Origin: Actinoplanes sichuanensis
Lineage (GTDB): Bacteria > Actinomycetota > Actinomycetes > Mycobacteriales > Micromonosporaceae
NCBI RefSeq assembly: GCF_033097365.1
Contig: NZ_AP028461.1
Coordinates: 3,038,001-3,102,000, forward strand
DNA: 64,000 nucleotides
Direction: 5' to 3'
Shown here: positions 25,116-34,526 of the stretch, in pieces
How positions within the stretch are numbered: position 1 is the first letter of the stretch
Layout of the letters: every line of letters begins with the position of its first letter
Translations under genes and position numbers: made by a program
Notes under the pieces: model-generated
What the model saw: only the letters and a program-made list of their open reading frames with translations
The model's database searches: none
What the model was told of the DNA's origin: nothing

Positions 25116-25250
25116 TTCTTTCTCCGTCCGTCCGCGGGTCGTTCCCGCCGACCGCCTCCGTACCCACTGTCTCGCGCGAGCAATCCTGACCACCGCCTGA
25201 GTGGACCGGGGCGTTCGTCCTCATCGGCCGGCGGCGAGGATGGTGCCGGG

Positions 25251-25409
25251 GTGACAACTGCTCACGGCAAGCCGGTACGGGACCGCATCCCCGAGACCAT
25301 CACGAGCAGCGGCGAGGTCGAACAGGCGGCCGAACGGACGCGCACCGCACGTCGTGCCCTGGCCGCCCGGACAGGTCTGTCCTGGATGATCGGTCGACGA
25401 CTCTGCTGA
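25251..25409 (+). pseudogene. Possible N-terminal remnant of a MazG-like pyrophosphohydrolase
   Basis: A 52-codon frame from a GTG at 25251 begins TAHGKPVRDRIPETITSSG, which resembles the GKLVRDRIPEII start of phosphoribosyl-ATP pyrophosphohydrolase-like (MazG-fold) proteins. The remaining residues are Arg/Ala-rich and do not continue the family. It may be a decayed gene or a chance match; support is weak. Confidence 0.3.
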
Positions 25410-25469
25410 ACGGCCGACACCGCACGAGGGAATCCCGGCGACACCGGCCGGAACCGGCAGACGATCGCC

Positions 25470-26252
25470 ATGATCTATTTCCGGACCGCGTTAGATGATG
25501 CGGTGACCGATTCGCCATCCACACGGGCGGAACTGCGGCGTGTACTCGGGAAGCGCTGGCTTCAAGGAGTGGGCGCGCTCGCCGGCGTGGCCGCCGTCGT
25601 CCTGACCATCATCGGCTTTCCCAAGGACTCTCCGCCGGCCGGGGCGATCCAGTCGGGTAACGACAACGTGTCCATCCAGGGCGGCAACAACAACTGCATC
25701 CAATGCGCCGTCGACCGGGACCCGTCGTCGCCGGCTCCGCCGCAGCCGCCCCCGGCGTACGGGGCCTACGACCGGATCAAGGATCTGACCGGGACGATAA
25801 CCGTGGACGTGCCGGCCGAGTGGAACTCACGACGGTCCAACGGCTGGCATGCGTCGATGAGCCCGTACCACCGGGACGTCAATGTCGGGCCGGGCCTCAA
25901 CGCGGCCGTCAACGTCGACGACTGGATCGACGGCATCATGCCCGTGCCGGGGGTCTTCATCGGGACGTCGGAGCGGATGATCCGCGACGGCATCACCCTG
26001 GACCGCCTGGCCTCGGTGTTCTCGCCCAGCGGCTGCCGAAGTGGTCCGGCCCGTCCTTACCGCATCGCCCGGCTGGGCCTGGACGGGCTGCTCCGCGAGT
26101 GGACCTGCAACGGTGGCCACCAATGGATCGACATCGCGCTCGAACAGCCCGACCGGCACTACCTGATGAACCTTCAGGCCACCATCGTCTCGGACCGGGA
26201 CCGGGCCGCTTTCGAGCGGATCGCCCAGAGCCTCGACATCCGTCACCGGTAG
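25470..26252 (+). CDS. Membrane-anchored hypothetical protein
   Basis: Up to 260 residues from the ATG at 25470; a GTG at 25503 (VTDSPSTRAELRRVLG) is an equally plausible start. One membrane helix (LAGVAAVVLTIIGFP) is followed by an Asn/Gly-rich NDNVSIQGGNNNCIQC stretch, a Pro-rich linker and a globular extracellular domain with ITVDVPAEWNSRRSNGW. This layout resembles the outer sensor-like modules attached to some actinobacterial kinases, but no kinase is present. Two Cys in NCIQC could form a disulfide. No family assigned. Confidence 0.65.
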   Translation: MIYFRTALDDAVTDSPSTRAELRRVLGKRWLQGVGALAGVAAVVLTIIGFPKDSPPAGAIQSGNDNVSIQGGNNNCIQCAVDRDPSSPAPPQPPPAYGAYDRIKDLTGTITVDVPAEWNSRRSNGWHASMSPYHRDVNVGPGLNAAVNVDDWIDGIMPVPGVFIGTSERMIRDGITLDRLASVFSPSGCRSGPARPYRIARLGLDGLLREWTCNGGHQWIDIALEQPDRHYLMNLQATIVSDRDRAAFERIAQSLDIRHR

Positions 26253-26309
26253 GCCGATGCGGTCCCGAATCGGTTCGAAAGCCCGGCGGGCCGCACGTAA
26301 GGTGAGCGG

Positions 26310-26507
26310 ATGCGGATCGCGATCTCCGGGACGCACGGGACCGGCAAGACCACCTTGGCCGAGGCGATCTGTGCGCTGGTCTACGACGACCCGCTCGACG
26401 CCTGGGCGGACCTTCCCGTCCTGGAGCTGAACGGCCCACTCGACGCCCGCCTGGAAACGGTCGTCGCCACCCTCGTACCGCTTCCTGAGCGGCGGATGGC
26501 GCGGTGA
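26310..26507 (+). pseudogene. NTPase-family remnant with internal in-frame deletion
   Basis: A 65-codon frame beginning MRIAISGTHGTGKTTLAEAICAL, a complete P-loop start of an AAA/adenylate-kinase-like NTPase, then running straight into VYDDPLDAWADLPVLELNGP, which reads like the C-terminal end of such a protein. The body that should hold Walker B and the substrate lid, normally over 100 residues, is absent. The frame remains open, so a tiny product could still be made. Its stop overlaps the next gene by GTGA. Confidence 0.6.
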
Positions 26508-27259
26508 ACCGGCACGTTCTCGACGATCCGGACAGGTTGAGCGATCGGGCCCGGGCCTTTCTCGACGAGCATTGCCGGCGTTCGCCGATCTCCCTCGACG
26601 ACCCGGGACAGTGGTATGAGTGCACCGGAGTGGACGGTCGCGCGGTTCCCGGCCCGGCGGGTGGGCTGGAGCGGCTGACCGATTTCGTCGCCCGGTTCGG
26701 CGGGATGGCCTTCTGCGGTGAACGGCCGGGCTGCTACGGCGCGCACCGCAACCCCTATGTGTTCCACGGTTTCGTCTCGTCCGGGTGGGATGAGCTCGGC
26801 GACGGTGACCGGGTGGCCACTGTCGGACACAAGGACGGCTTCGCCCTCACCCTGAGCTGGTCGACCGGGCGTATCGGTGTGGTGGAAGCAGATTTCTGGA
26901 TCGCCGACAGCGCGGTCAATCTGCTCGAGTCCTGTGCCCTGGGGCAGTGTGTCTACACCGATGAGGCCTGGTCGGAGGCGGTGGAGCTCGGCGGTAAGGG
27001 GCCGGGCTGGGGACTGACGGCGGTCGGTTCGGATGCCTTCCGCGGCCTGGTGGGTGAGGTCGTCGAGGCGTCGTGCGAATGGAATCGGTGGTACGTCGAC
27101 GAGCAGGTGGCGGTGCACGGTTGGCGGGTGACGTACGACATGGATCGTCCCGAATCGGTGATGGCCTGGTATCGGGACGCGGACGGTCGCCGACGGATCG
27201 AGTCGGTGGCCGGGCCCTTGTGGCCGGACGCCGGGCCGCCTACAGGGCGGTCGACCTAG
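26504..27259 (+). CDS. Hypothetical cytosolic protein
   Basis: A 251-residue soluble protein starting at the GTG that overlaps the upstream NTPase remnant (GTGA). It is rich in Trp, Gly and Asp, with CGERPGCYGAHRNPYVFHGF, DGFALTLSWSTGRIGVVEADFWIADSAVN and a Cys pair LLESCALGQCVY. No signal peptide, membrane segment or known domain is evident. It may once have worked with the NTPase. Its 3' end overlaps the leftward fragment downstream by about 20 bases. Confidence 0.65.
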   Translation: MNRHVLDDPDRLSDRARAFLDEHCRRSPISLDDPGQWYECTGVDGRAVPGPAGGLERLTDFVARFGGMAFCGERPGCYGAHRNPYVFHGFVSSGWDELGDGDRVATVGHKDGFALTLSWSTGRIGVVEADFWIADSAVNLLESCALGQCVYTDEAWSEAVELGGKGPGWGLTAVGSDAFRGLVGEVVEASCEWNRWYVDEQVAVHGWRVTYDMDRPESVMAWYRDADGRRRIESVAGPLWPDAGPPTGRST

Positions 27260-27600
27260 CCCATTCGACGTTGGAGGTGCGGCCCAGGGCGCCGTACCAC
27301 ATGTTGGGGCCGGCAGGAGCTGCAGGTAGGGCAGGTCCGGGACGCCGTACGCGTGCAGGACGTCCCAGACGTTGTCGGCGCAGTTGTTGCCGATGACGTC
27401 GTATCCACGGCCGCCGGAGGCCGCGGCGGCCACGTCGGCCGGGCCGGTGTCGAAGGTCGCCTTGGCGGTGGTGATCGACTTGTAGGAGTTGTAGCCGTGC
27501 GTCTTCATGTCGGCCAGCATCTGCGACTCGGTTCCGGTGCCGCGCCAGAAGCCGTTGTCGAAGCCCTTGTCGATGTGGCTATGGTGACCGTCGATCTCCG
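27240..27600 (-). pseudogene. C-terminal fragment of an RHS/toxin-like protein, frameshifted
   Basis: On the minus strand the frame reads TEIDGHHSHIDKGFDNG, then GYDVIGNNCADNVWDVLHAYG and LPYLQLLPAP; a one-base shift near 27310 is needed to continue into GPNMWYGALGRTSNVEWARS and the stop at 27240. The conserved NNCxDNVWDVL segment resembles papain/NlpC-like C-terminal domains found at the ends of RHS-type proteins. No start, N-terminal part or RHS repeat is present, so this is a broken relic abutting the lipoprotein gene. Confidence 0.55.
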
Positions 27601-28119
27601 TCAAGGCCGGGCGATCTTGGTGTACGCGAACCAGCCGCCGCTGTAGAAGAAGAACAGCCGATCCACACCGTCGTCGTGGCGCCGCGCGTCCAGGTCCGGT
27701 CCGCGCACGTCGACCGGCGCGCCGACGATGACGTCGAAGTCCAGCCGCACGGTGGACCGCACGTTCCGGGGCCCGTCCGTCGGCGACTCCAGCCGCCACG
27801 TGCCGGAGCCGTCGATCGTCTCCCGGGCCGGGTCGAACGTCGTCGGCACCACATCGTCGAACAGCTCAAAGGGAAGGCCCGTCGCGGTGAACGTACCGTC
27901 GTCGGCGAAGAGGAACGCCCGGTCCGGATCGAGGCGCCACGTGCCCACCACGGCCGAGTCCCGCAGATCGACCGGATCGCCGTAGTCGACCAGAAGGTCG
28001 CACATCCCGCAGCCGGAGAGCATCACCAACACCGCGAGCGCGGCGGCCAGGCGTGCGGCACGACGCCGTTTCGGCGTACGGGGGACAACCGTGGGAATCA
28101 TCTGCACGAGGCCACTCAA
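27601..28119 (-). CDS. Lipoprotein of unknown function
   Basis: About 166-172 residues with two possible starts (28119, or the ATG at 28101 giving MIPTVVPRTPKRRRAARL). A basic n-region and the hydrophobic ALAVLVMLSGC lipobox mark lipidation. The mature part has VVGTWRLDPDRAFLFADDGTFTATGLP and later GSGTWRLESP, a beta-rich lipocalin-like repeat of the GTW(R)L type, ending LFFFYSGGWFAYTK. It probably sits on the outer face of the membrane. It is followed directly by the toxin-like fragment. Confidence 0.75.
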   Translation of the reverse strand: MSGLVQMIPTVVPRTPKRRRAARLAAALAVLVMLSGCGMCDLLVDYGDPVDLRDSAVVGTWRLDPDRAFLFADDGTFTATGLPFELFDDVVPTTFDPARETIDGSGTWRLESPTDGPRNVRSTVRLDFDVIVGAPVDVRGPDLDARRHDDGVDRLFFFYSGGWFAYTKIARP

Positions 28120-28229
28120 ACATCGAAATGTGGAGAAAACGTGGTGAGGCCGCGTAGAGGGCGAGCAGGTCCACCGGATCGGCCGCGGCCACGTTGAGCA
28201 GGTCGGACCCGCTCCCTACCCTCTTGATC

Positions 28230-28619
28230 ATGAGAACACGGGCACCCCTGACCGGACTGATGATCGGCGGGCCACGACGGGCCATGGCGGCCCTGGCGCC
28301 GGCCTACATCGTCGTCCTCACGGCGGCGCTGGTCCTGATGCACGGAGCCGCCGAGATCGTGCTGCTCGCGGTACCCGTCGCCGCGATCACCGCCGTGCCG
28401 CTGTTCGCCCGTTTCGCGCGGGGATTCAGCGTGGCCTGTTACACGGCGATCGCCGTCCTGGCCCTCGGCGGCTGCCTGCTGGTCGGGGTGATTCTGCTCC
28501 CGGCCGCCCTGCCGCTGCTGGTGGCCACCGTGCCACCGGCCCTGAGCGCCCCGATGCCGCACCTCTGTGTGGCCGCGATCCTGCTGGCCGTGACCGTCAC
28601 CATCCTGGCGCAGTTCTGA
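28230..28619 (+). CDS. Small four-span membrane protein
   Basis: A 129-residue protein from the ATG at 28230, with four hydrophobic segments (AALAPAYIVVLTAALVLM; EIVLLAVPVAAITAVPLF; a CYTAIAVLALGGCLLVG stretch; and a final HLCVAAILLAVTVTILAQF tail). It has few charged residues apart from the N-terminus. No family recognised. A near-perfect hairpin separates it from the convergent esterase gene. Confidence 0.6.
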   Translation: MRTRAPLTGLMIGGPRRAMAALAPAYIVVLTAALVLMHGAAEIVLLAVPVAAITAVPLFARFARGFSVACYTAIAVLALGGCLLVGVILLPAALPLLVATVPPALSAPMPHLCVAAILLAVTVTILAQF

Positions 28620-28626
28620 TCGCCGA

Positions 28627-28665
28627 CACCGCGCGTGCCACTGACGGGAAGCGGCACCCGCGGTG
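28627..28665. terminator. Bidirectional terminator-like hairpin
   Basis: CACCGCGCGTGCC (28627-28639) pairs with GGCACCCGCGGTG (28653-28665) with one mismatch and a 13-base loop. It lies in the 55-base gap between a rightward membrane-protein gene and the leftward esterase gene. Confidence 0.7.
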
Positions 28666-28674
28666 AAGGGCGGG

Positions 28675-29985
28675 TCAGGACGCGACGGTGCAGGCGCGGC
28701 CGTTGAGCGTGAACCCGGTCGGCGCCGTCGTGTCACCGGTGTGACCGGCCTGGAAACCGATACTGATCGAGCCGTTCACCGCGATGGCGGCGTTGTAGGA
28801 GACGTTGCGTGCGGTGACGGTTCCGGAGGTCGGCGCGTAGGTGGCGCTCCAGCCGCTGGTGATGGCCTGCCCGGCGGGCAGCGTGAAGCCCAGCGACCAG
28901 CCGTCGACGGCCGTGGTTCCGGTGTTGGCGATCGTGATGGTCTCGGTCAGTCCGGTGGCCCAGGCGCTGACCGAGGCCGTCACCCGGCAGTCGGCGCCGG
29001 TCGGCGGGCTGCTCGGCGGAACGGGCGGGGGCGAGGACGGGGGAGTCGACGGCGTGGTGGTGGTCCCGTCCAGTCCGAGGAAGGCGATGGCGTACGCGAT
29101 CTGACCGGACATCGGCAGGTTGTGCCCGACCCCGGCGATACTGACGCCCTCCACGGTCGCCCGGGTGCCGGTGGTGCCGTACCGGGTCCGGGTCCACGAT
29201 GTCTGCGGTCGGTCGGTGGTCGCCGGAGTCTGGCCGAGACCGTGCAGATTGGTCCACTGTTTGATCTCCTCGCCGAAGTTGCGGTAGGCGAGGGTGGTGT
29301 CGGTGTCGCCGTGCCACAGCTGCATGCGCGGGTACCGGCCGGTGTATCCCGGGTACATCGCCCGGGCCTGGTCACCCCACTGCTGCGCGGTCTTGATCAG
29401 GTTGCCGCCGGAGCAGGTGCTGTTCCACAGCGAGCCGTTGGTGGTGGCGAAACAGCCGGCCGGTACCCCGGAGAACGCCGACGCCGCCGAGAACACGTCC
29501 GGGTACTGCGCGGCCAGCACGTTGGTCATCATCGCGCCGGAGGAGAATCCGCTGACCACGATCCGGGCCGGGTCCACGTTGTAGCGGGCCCGCGCCCAGG
29601 CGACCATCGACATGATGCCGGTGGAGTCGCCGCCGCCGTCGCGCCGCAGCGCCTGCGGGCTGGACACGTCGAAACACTTCTCGGTACGGGTCGCCTCGGG
29701 CAGCACCACCACGTACCCGTACCGGTCGGCGGCGGTGATGTAGTCACGGCCGTTGCCGCCGGCCACCGCGGCGGCGGTCCCGGTGCAGTAGTGCACGAGC
29801 ACCAGCAGCGCGGGCCGGGCCGCGAGCCGGTCCGGGACGTAGGTGAACATCCTCAGGTTGGTGGGGTTGGCGCCGAATCCGGTGACCTGGGTCAGCGAAG
29901 CGGCCGCGGCGGGCAGCGCGAGCCACAGCGAGCCGGCCACCAGCGCCAGCGCGGACACGACGGCGATCAGCTTTGCTCGGAACAT
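28675..29985 (-). CDS. Secreted CE1-type (PHB depolymerase-like) esterase with CBM2
   Basis: A 436-residue secreted enzyme. The signal peptide spans MFRAKLIAVVSALALVAG to AAA; the catalytic domain is an alpha/beta hydrolase of the PHB depolymerase/acetylxylan-feruloyl esterase group with nucleophile Ser in VVSGFSSGAMM and a late His in VGHNLP. A Pro/Ser/Thr linker leads to a CBM2 module (CRVTASVSAWATGLTETIT to the final ACTVAS). In a locus full of arabinoxylanases, removal of acetyl or feruloyl groups from xylan is likely. It follows the GH10 gene after 119 bases. Confidence 0.88.
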   Translation of the reverse strand: MFRAKLIAVVSALALVAGSLWLALPAAAASLTQVTGFGANPTNLRMFTYVPDRLAARPALLVLVHYCTGTAAAVAGGNGRDYITAADRYGYVVVLPEATRTEKCFDVSSPQALRRDGGGDSTGIMSMVAWARARYNVDPARIVVSGFSSGAMMTNVLAAQYPDVFSAASAFSGVPAGCFATTNGSLWNSTCSGGNLIKTAQQWGDQARAMYPGYTGRYPRMQLWHGDTDTTLAYRNFGEEIKQWTNLHGLGQTPATTDRPQTSWTRTRYGTTGTRATVEGVSIAGVGHNLPMSGQIAYAIAFLGLDGTTTTPSTPPSSPPPVPPSSPPTGADCRVTASVSAWATGLTETITIANTGTTAVDGWSLGFTLPAGQAITSGWSATYAPTSGTVTARNVSYNAAIAVNGSISIGFQAGHTGDTTAPTGFTLNGRACTVAS

Positions 29986-30004
29986 CCTGATCTCCTTCCC
30001 CGCC

Positions 30005-30078
30005 GCCGGCCGAGACGGCCGGCGACGGGCGCGGTGAAAGGGCGGGCACAGCAGGCCGAGACGGCCGAGACGGCCGGC
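30005..30078. repeat. GC-rich hairpin and repeats between GH10 and esterase genes
   Basis: GCCGGCC-GAGAC-GGCCGGC at 30005-30023 is a perfect seven-base stem. The unit GGCCGAGAC recurs in tandem at 30054-30071. The two stretches are embedded in partly duplicated surroundings. It may be an mRNA processing or stability element between two leftward genes, or a site of past slippage. Confidence 0.5.
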
Positions 30079-30104
30079 GGCGGCGCGCGGTAGAACGGGC
30101 GGGC

Positions 30105-31766
<1,662 letters not shown>

Positions 31767-31848
31767 TCCCCGCAGTCGGACCGTGGTGATCACGGTGATC
31801 GGCCTGTGTGAGCGGTAACAGCGCCCGTTCCCCCAAGGAGGTTTCACC

Positions 31849-32922
31849 ATGCCCCAACGAAAACGGTGGCTCGTCCTCGTCGCCGCCCTGCTCGCGGCCG
31901 TATTCACCCAGCCCAGCCCGGCGGCCGCGGAATCCAACGGCGGCACCCGCGTCATGCCGCTCGGTGACTCCATCACCGAGGGCACCCAGATCCCCGGCGG
32001 CTACCGGATCGGCCTGTGGCAGCGACTGGTCGCGGCCGGATACCGCACCGATTTCGTCGGCTCGCAGTTCAACGGCCCGGCCGCCCTCGGCGACCACGAC
32101 CACCAGGGCCACCCCGGATGGCGCATCGACCAGATCGACGCCAACGTCGCCGGCTGGCTGCGCGCCACCACCCCGCGCACCGTGCTGCTGCACATCGGCA
32201 CCAACGACATCCTGCAGAACTACAACGTCAGCGGCGCCCCGAGCCGGCTGTCGGCGCTGATCGACCGGATCACCGCCACGGTCCCGTCGGCCGACGTCTT
32301 CGTGGCCACCATCATCCCGCTGGCCAACTCCGGCCAGGAGGCCGCCGCCCGCACCTTCAACGCGGCCATCCCCGGCATCGTGCAGAGCAAGGGCGGGCGG
32401 GTGCACCTGGTCGACATGCATGCCGCACTCACCACCGCCGACCTGATCGACGGCGTCCACCCGACCGCCACCGGCTACGACAAGATGGCCGCCGCCTGGT
32501 ATGCGGCCCTACGGTCGGTGCCCGGCAGCATCGGCGACCCCGGCACCGGTACCGGCAACGCGCTGGTCTCCACCGCCTCCGGCCGCTGCCTGGACGTCCC
32601 CGGCAGCAGCACCGCCAACGGCACCCAGCCGATCATCTGGGACTGCAGCGGCGCCGCCAACCAGCGCTGGACCTACGACGGCCAGACCGTCAAGGCGCTC
32701 GGCAAATGCCTCGACTCACCGACGGGCGCGACGTCCGGCGCCAAAGCCCAGCTGTGGGACTGCAGCGGCGCGGCCAACCAACGCTGGACGTTCACCTCCG
32801 GCAGCACCATCCGTAACGCCCAGTCCGGGCTGTGCCTGGAGACCGGCGGCACCGCGAACGGTTCCACCGCCACCCTCCGGACCTGCACCGGGACCGCCGC
32901 ACAGAATTGGACCAGGCGATGA
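31849..32922 (+). CDS. Secreted SGNH (CE3-like) esterase with CBM13
   Basis: A 357-residue enzyme with signal peptide (KRWLVLVAALLAAVFTQPSP, AAA), an SGNH hydrolase domain with catalytic Ser in PLGDSITEG, the block III IGTND and the Asp/His pair in DGVHPTATGYD, then a ricin-type CBM13 of about 125 residues with repeated QRW motifs. Relatives in CE3 deacetylate xylan. AAGGAGG lies eight bases before the ATG. It is the first gene of the rightward operon and overlaps the GH27 gene by ATGA. Confidence 0.9.
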   Translation: MPQRKRWLVLVAALLAAVFTQPSPAAAESNGGTRVMPLGDSITEGTQIPGGYRIGLWQRLVAAGYRTDFVGSQFNGPAALGDHDHQGHPGWRIDQIDANVAGWLRATTPRTVLLHIGTNDILQNYNVSGAPSRLSALIDRITATVPSADVFVATIIPLANSGQEAAARTFNAAIPGIVQSKGGRVHLVDMHAALTTADLIDGVHPTATGYDKMAAAWYAALRSVPGSIGDPGTGTGNALVSTASGRCLDVPGSSTANGTQPIIWDCSGAANQRWTYDGQTVKALGKCLDSPTGATSGAKAQLWDCSGAANQRWTFTSGSTIRNAQSGLCLETGGTANGSTATLRTCTGTAAQNWTRR

Positions 32923-34526
32923 GGAGAACACTGGCGATCCTGCTGGCCATCGGCCTGACCCTGACCGGCGCACCGGCCGCCCACGCCCTCGACAACGGCG
33001 TCGCCCGTACCCCGCCGATGGGTTGGAACAGCTGGAACACGTTCGGCTGCAACATCAACGAATCGCTGATCCGCGGCATGGCCGACGCGATCGTCAGCAG
33101 TGGCATGCGCGACCGCGGCTACCAGTACGTCGTCGTCGACGACTGCTGGTTCAACCCCAACCGCGACTCCGCCGGCAACCTGCAGGGCGACCCCACCCGG
33201 TTCCCCAGCGGGATGAAGGCCCTCGGCGACTACCTGCACGGCAAAGGGCTGAAGTTCGGCATCTACCAGGTGCCGGTCGACAAGACCTGCGCCCAGTACT
33301 TCAACAGCTATCCCGGCGCCACCGGCAGCCAGGGACACGAGGTGCAGGACGCCCGCCAGTTCGCCGCCTGGGGAGTCGACTACCTCAAATACGACTGGTG
33401 CTCACCCAACGGCACCATCAACGACCAGGTCGCCACGTTCGCCAAGATGCGTGACGCCCTCGCCGCCACCGGCCGACCGATCCTGTACAGCATCAACCCC
33501 AACAGCATCCACGCCAAGACCGGCCCGCAACGCAACTGGGGCGACGTCGCCAACATCTGGCGCACCACCGAGGACATCAGCGCCGCCTGGGACACCGGCC
33601 AGACCAACGGCTACCCGATGGGCGTGAAGAACATCGTCGACGTGACCGTGCCGCTGGCCGGATACGCCCGACCCGGAGCGTTCAACGACCCGGACATGAT
33701 GGAGGTCGGCCGCAGCGGCCTGACCGACACCGAACAGCGCAGCCACTTCGCGCTCTGGGCGATCATGGCGTCGCCGCTGATCGCCGGCAACGACGTGCGC
33801 TCGCAGAGCACCACCACTCGCGACATCCTCACCAACCCCCGGCTGATCGCGATCAACCAGGACACCCTCGGACTGCAGGGGACCCAGGTCTCCTTCGACG
33901 GCACACGCCGGGTGCTGGCCAAGCGGCTGTCCAACGGTGACGTCGCGGTGGCCCTGTTCAACCAGGGCGGCTCCACCACGACGATCTCGACCACCGCGGC
34001 CGCCATCGGCAAGAGCGGCAGCTCGTTCACCCTCCAGGACGCCTGGAGCGGTGGCACCTCGACGAGCACCGGCACCATCAGCGCGAGCGTGCCCGCGCAC
34101 GGCACCGCCGTCTACCGGGTCAGCGGCGGCGGCACCACCCCGACACCGACCGGCTCCACCCTGGTCAGCGCCGCCTCCGGCCGCTGCCTCGACGTGCCGA
34201 ACAGCAACACCGCCAACGGCACCCAGCCGGTCGTCTGGGACTGCAACGGCCAGGCCAACCAGCGCTGGACCGTCAGCGGCCAGAGCCTGCAGGCCCTCGG
34301 CAAATGCCTCGACGCCCCGACCGGCGCCACCGCCGGAAGCAAGGTCCAGCTCTGGGACTGCAACGGGCAGACCAACCAGCAATGGACGATCAACACCGAC
34401 GGCACCGTACGCGGGACCGCCTCCGGCCTGTGCCTGGACGTCGACCGCAACCTGACCGCCAACGGCACGCCGGTCCTGCTGTGGACCTGCAGCGCCGCCG
34501 CCAACCAGCGATGGAGCCGAGCCTGA
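32919..34526 (+). CDS. Secreted GH27 alpha-galactosidase-type enzyme with CBM13
   Basis: A 535-residue protein starting at the ATG that overlaps the esterase stop. After a signal peptide ending AHA, the GH27 barrel opens NGVARTPPMGWNSWNTFGC; the nucleophile Asp is in YLKYDWCSPNG and the acid/base in AFNDPDMMEVG. A beta-sandwich and a C-terminal CBM13 (SGRCLDVPNSNTANGTQP onward) follow. GH27 includes alpha-galactosidases and beta-L-arabinopyranosidases; either would strip side groups from plant polymers. The CBM13 closely resembles that of the preceding esterase. Confidence 0.93.
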   Translation: MRRTLAILLAIGLTLTGAPAAHALDNGVARTPPMGWNSWNTFGCNINESLIRGMADAIVSSGMRDRGYQYVVVDDCWFNPNRDSAGNLQGDPTRFPSGMKALGDYLHGKGLKFGIYQVPVDKTCAQYFNSYPGATGSQGHEVQDARQFAAWGVDYLKYDWCSPNGTINDQVATFAKMRDALAATGRPILYSINPNSIHAKTGPQRNWGDVANIWRTTEDISAAWDTGQTNGYPMGVKNIVDVTVPLAGYARPGAFNDPDMMEVGRSGLTDTEQRSHFALWAIMASPLIAGNDVRSQSTTTRDILTNPRLIAINQDTLGLQGTQVSFDGTRRVLAKRLSNGDVAVALFNQGGSTTTISTTAAAIGKSGSSFTLQDAWSGGTSTSTGTISASVPAHGTAVYRVSGGGTTPTPTGSTLVSAASGRCLDVPNSNTANGTQPVVWDCNGQANQRWTVSGQSLQALGKCLDAPTGATAGSKVQLWDCNGQTNQQWTINTDGTVRGTASGLCLDVDRNLTANGTPVLLWTCSAAANQRWSRA

